Below, piece by piece: positions 54,701 to 60,700 of a stretch of DNA of 64,000 bases. Origin of the DNA: Cervus elaphus (taxonomy: Eukaryota > Chordata > Mammalia > Artiodactyla > Cervidae); assembly GCF_910594005.1 (NCBI RefSeq), contig NC_057826.1, forward strand, positions 26,135,501 to 26,199,500, given 5' to 3'. The position numbers and the translations under genes were made by a program. The notes under the pieces were generated by a model. The model had not been told where the DNA came from, searched no databases, and worked only from the letters and a program-made list of their open reading frames with translations. The stretch's first letter is position 1. The number at the start of each line of letters is the position of its first letter.

Positions 54701-57700
54701 GAGAGTGAGCATAACTCTCCTGAGTGTGGGCTGTGCCTAGTGATTTCCCTCCAGAGAGGAGAGTATGGGATGGGGGAAACAAAGAGTAACTTGACAGTGG
54801 AGAAAACTCACAAATACTACCTCAGGCAGGAGATCAAGGTCAACATCAACAGTGCTGTTGAGCTGACAGCCTGAGAAGAAGCATAAGACAAATTCCAGCA
54901 GAGAGGCATCCAGCAAAATACCTGGCCAGTAATCCTCAAAACTATCAAGTTATCAAAACCAAAACAAAAATGGGTCTGAGAAATCATCACAGTCAAGAGG
55001 AGCTCAAGGAGATATGATGACTAGATGTAATGTATTCTGACAGTATCCTGAAGAGAAAAAGGGCATTGGGGGAAAACTAAGAAAAGGTGAATAGAGTACT
55101 GCCTTTATTATAACATAACAATATTGACTCATTAATTGTAACTAGTATACTGTACTAAGATATTCACAATAGGGAAAACAGGGTGTGGGGCATACAGGAA
55201 CTTATTGTACTATCTTCTCAATTTTCCTGTATATCTAAAACTGTTCCTAAAAATAAAGTATATCAAAAAGTAAAAAGGAAATGAAGTACCAATAAATGCT
55301 GTGACATACTATGGGTGAACTTTGAACATTATGCTAATTTAAAGAAATCAGTCACAGAGCAGTTCTGGGTTCCTTACCCCGCTGCTCCCCACCCAGGCAA
55401 ACTTCCCCCCAAAATTCTCTTGCTTTGTCAGCAAAATAAAATATAGAAAGCCAGTCACAAAAGGCCAGGTATTTGTATTATTCCATTCATATGAAATTTC
55501 CAGAACTGGCAAATCTACAGAGACAGAAACTAGATTAGTGGTTGCCTAGGGCTATGAGTGGGGGGTGGGGCATGGTTGGCATGGTTGGCAGGGTTGGGAG
55601 GTTACGGAAATGGCGAGTGACTACTAATGGGCTGCCTGGGTTTATTTAGGGGGTGCTGAAAATGTTCTAAATTTGATTGTAATGATGGTTGCAAAATTTT
55701 GTGAATATACTAAAAACCATTCAATTGTAGAGTCAAATGGGTACACCATATGGTATGTGAATATATCCTAATAGGGCTATTTAAAACCAGAAAGGTTAAG
55801 TGACAAAGCCATAGTCAACTCAGTCAGTGATGTGCTTATACCAGCTTGAGAGAGCTGATCATTATATTTTCATCAGTTTCATAAGTCAGTTGTTAAACAG
55901 TCAGCATTAAAAATTAAATTATATAAATGTACAATTACATAAATTATATAAAAACAAGGGTAATAAATACTCAAAACTCATCAGTACTCAACTATTTCTT
56001 TGCGTTTTACTTATCCACACTCCTGGGGCTATGCTTATAGTATCTGTAAGATAGAAATAATATACAATGATATACTACTGTGCATCTTTTCCCAATGTGT
56101 TCAGTGACTTCACATGGGTAGCAAGATTTATACCACAGAAAATCAGCAAATGAGGGCTTGATTTGCTGTTTCCTTGAGTGCTAAGAGGGCTACCCTGATA
56201 ACTCAGATGGTAAAGAACCTGCCTGCAATGAAAGAGACTCAAGTTCAATCCCTAGGTTGGGAAGATCCCCTGGAAAAGGGAATGGCTACCCACTCCAGTA
56301 TTCTTGCCTGGAGAATTCCATGGACAGTGAAGCCTGGTAGGCTACAGTCCATGGGATCACAAAGAGTTAGACACGATTGAGAGACTAACACTTTCTGGGT
56401 GCTAAGAAAGAGAGGGAGAAATTGTTAATAATGCAGATTAATCTTAAAAGTATGTCCTGTCTATAGCTGTCAAACTGTGACTAGAATAAAACTCAAATTC
56501 TTCCAGTATTCTTTCAGCAAAAAAGTCATTCACATCACTGAAGAACAAGTGAAGCTCTGACATGCCTCTTTGCTGTTCCACTTACTCATTAATGCAAAGG
56601 ATTATCCACCCACACTGATGTCAGAACTATACCGGTTCAGCAACTGCAACCAGAGGTTGGCTACAGATGGATATAAGAGTTTGGCAAAAAATCAACAAAG
56701 GCATCTGGGGGCTATATGAAAGTTCTAATAAAGTGCATCATATATTTTTATTTATAAACTGTGCTACACATCCTTTAGACATGTGTATGTGTATATATAT
56801 ACATACACACGCACACACACACCCCTACACACCTGTTTCAGAGAACCTAATATTAAACACTGACCTACATACCCTGTTGTTGGGCCGAGACTAGAATTTG
56901 TACCTCTTGACCTGTTAGTTCATTGTAACTTTCACCACATGCCGTTTTTATGACCTTACTGGTATTTTGTTTATTTGTTTTAATAAATAAATAAATAAGC
57001 TTTGGGTACATTATGAAGGGGCTTCCCAGGTGGCGCTAGTGGGAAAGAATCCTCCTGCCAATGCAGGAGACATAAGGTTTGATCCCTAGGTCAAGAAGAT
57101 CCCCTGGAGGAGGGCATGGCAATCCACTCCAGTATTTTTGCCTGGAGAATCCCATGGACAGAGGAGCCTGGCGGGCTACGTCCATAGGGCCGCAAACAGT
57201 CAGACACGACAGAAGCAACTTAGGATGCACATTAGGAAACAGTACAATCCAAAGTACAGTGCTTTTCCAGACCTGAATTTTTTAAATCTTAATTTCATGA
57301 AGTTAAATATAACCTGATAGTTATCTCTCTGAATATAGCCAGTATTTAGGATTTTGCTACTGTTGTTAACAATCCAACAAAACTGAGCACAGTCAATGGC
57401 AAAGCTGGGCCAGCCACAGAGGAAGAAACAGAGAAAGTAGTTTCTGTCCTCACAGAGGCCCAGCTTTAATTAGGGGGAGGGAATAGGAAAAGGGAGGTAC
57501 AGAGACAATAGACAACTCAAGTGAAAAGTGTCAGTCAAAAAAAAAAGTGTCAGTCACTCAGTCATCTCTGACGCTTTGTGATCCCATGGACTGTAGCCCA
57601 CCAGGTTCCGCTGTCCACGGAATTCTCCAGACAAGAATACTGGAGTGGGTTGCCATGCCCTTCTCCAGGGGATCTTCCCAGCCCAGGGACTGAACCCTGG

Positions 57701-60700
57701 TTTTTAGCATTGCAGGCAGACTCTTTACCATCTAGAGCCACCTAGACAACTCAGAGTAATATCTTACTTGAGAAATTTTAGAAAAGAATTATCAAATCAA
57801 GGAGGACATAATACAGAACACAATAAAAGAAAATTAAGACAAAGACTCACATTATTCTGCAAAACAGCATCATTTGCTTTCAGCTATGACATCATCCCTG
57901 CAAGTACTAAATTTAAGTAATTGGCAGGAATTCTTAATTTCATGAAATTTAATAAAGAGTTTAAAGTTAAACCCCCCAGGACTTAATATCATGCTGTTAT
58001 GTTTGCTCATATGTGGATACAATTTTCAAATCCTCTTCACACTGGACATTGTTTCAACAAGAAAGAAGCTTCTTTACCTTCTGGTTCCAGCATTTTAGGG
58101 ATTTTTAATTCTTGTTCTGCAATTCTGAAGGCCTCTTTCAGATTGTCTCTGTTGGATCTATGCTTCACGCTCTTCATGTCAATCAAGTCTGGTCTCAAGG
58201 CATGAATGACAGCCAGAAAAGCCATCCCATTTCTCCAGCTTGACTTAAAATCTGTCACATTGACAGATTCATACCTATCACAAAAGAATAAAAACATTAA
58301 AAATACTATTTAAAAGACTATATCAAAGTACCTCCACTCTATTCATCAGGACTTAAATTTCAGCAAGTCAAATGATGTCAGTCAACCTAGAAAAGTATTT
58401 TATTTTAATCATGAGGTCAAATTAAAGTAAAATGCCAAGTTTGATGAGGCTCATGACACTACAAAATATTGGTTCTCAAAGTGTCGCCCCTGGCTCAACA
58501 GTAATGGCATCACTTGGACCATAGGTAGAAATTCTGAGGCCCAACCCCAGGTTTACCTGAATCATACTCTGGAAGTGGGCCTGAAATCTGTCTTTAAAAG
58601 TCCTTCACATGACAGTGATACTCAAGTTTAATGCTCTTCATTCAACAATCTGTTGGCTTGACTAAGTTTGGATCTCTACGAATCATAAAGTTCTTTTCAC
58701 TGGAAGAAATAATTTTATTTCTCATTGGAAAAAATTAAACAATATTTTGTGCCAAGTCAATGGTCAATAGTTCACTGGATAGACGACTGCCTTTGTCACT
58801 CCTCTGCTTAGAACCAATTATGAATGAATGGATAAACAAAATGTAGCATGTTTGTACAATGAAATATTTAGTCCAAAAAGTAATGAAATTCTGGCATATG
58901 CTATAACATGGATAAAACTGAAGGATATGATGCTGAATGAAATAAGCCAGTCACAAAAGGAAAACTACTACATGATTCCACTCATATAAGGTACCTTGCA
59001 GAATGGAATTCATTGATAAAGAAAGTAGACCTCTGGTGGCCAGACGCTGAAGGGAAGCGGGGTTGAGAGATGTTAAACAATTACAGAGCTTTAGTTTCGT
59101 AAGATGAAAAAAGTTCTGCAGACAGTTAGCAGTGATGGTTACACAACTGTGAATGTACTTAATGTCACTGAACTGCACCCTTAAAAAATTGTTAAAGTGG
59201 TAAATTTTGTTATGGATATTTTATCACAATAAAAAATTACTTGAAAAAAACATCATAGGTTGTATTATATTTAGAATAACATCGCTCACTCTGGCCCACA
59301 AGGCCTTACAAGCTTTGGCTCCTCCTGACCTCTCTCGCCTTTCTATCTCTCCTTTCTTACAACGCTGCAGTGTGGCTGGACCACACTGACTCCACTTTGT
59401 CAGCTCCAGCTTGCTTAGGCCTGCAGTCCCACCCCCTCTTCTCTCTGCATGACCAGGCTTGGCCTGCTCATGAGGAATGTGCCCAAGCTAGATAAGTTCC
59501 CCATCAACTTTTTCTCTTGCCTTCATCTGATATGAAAACTGGAAGAATGCCTTTTGCTGACACAGATGGTTAATGATCAAGACCCCCAGGGAGAGGAAAA
59601 AACCCCTGGTTCCTGTTGGTGCAGACATACCTCTCCCTTCGTAACTGATTCTGTTTTTTAGCTTTGGCCCCTTTAAATCCCCCTTTACCCCTTTTGGAGG
59701 CATGGAGTGCCTCTGGATCCCTGTCTGCCTGATCCTTCCTGTAAGTGACCCACAATAAACTTCATAATTGCACTTTATGGAGTTGCCCACTTCGTTCTTC
59801 AGTCTTAAAAGTTCCTTTTCAGTTCAGAGGATATTTTTCAGTATCTCCACCTTCCAAAACATAGCAACACCAGCCTCATTCCTGTTTCTCGATAGCCCCC
59901 CCCTTTTTTTTTTTCAATAGCCCTTTTAATCCTTCTGCCTGGACACTCTTTCTCCCTAATCTTCATATGCCTAAAGCTATCTCTTCAGGTCTCAGCTCAA
60001 AGGTCTCCTCAGAAAGGCACTCTATGATCACCTCAGATAAAGGAAATCCTCTTCCTACCCCTGACATTCTCAACCATAAGTCCTTCCTAACTTTATTGCC
60101 AACTATACCGTGAACACATATAAGGCTAAAATTAAGAGAATACACAGTCAACTAAAACAGTCTTGACTTTTAAAGAACTCCTAGCATAAAATCTAAACCC
60201 ACCTTCCAGATGCATAAGGGAATTGTGCCTGAAGAAAAGGATATTTGAAGATTACTTTATTTGTATAGCATAAAGGGCCACCTACACGTGGGAATGGGAG
60301 TGAGGTAAGTTACTCAGGTGACACCACCTTCTGGTCTTTAAAACCAAGAGCGGCTGAGCTCACAAACACCTACAAGTGAAAAATTCAATGTGAGAAGGAG
60401 GGAGAGAGTGAGCATTTTCTTCTTATGAGAGGGAAGTTTTCAGGTAGCTGTTACACCTATTTGGCCAGATTTTCAGACCTGGAGGTCAGTAAGGTTGTGT
60501 CGATGGGTACAGATGTCCTGTGTGTCTCCTCTGGTCACAGCAAGCTACTTACGAGGCACACTGCTCCTGAGCCCACTGGAGAAGAGCCTTCTTTGCAGAC
60601 ATCCGCCACCTTTCTTGGACTTTGGAGCATTTCTTAGCTGGAGGACTTGAGGTAGGAGAGGAGTCAACTGCGCTCACACTGTCCAGGGAAGGCTGACTGT

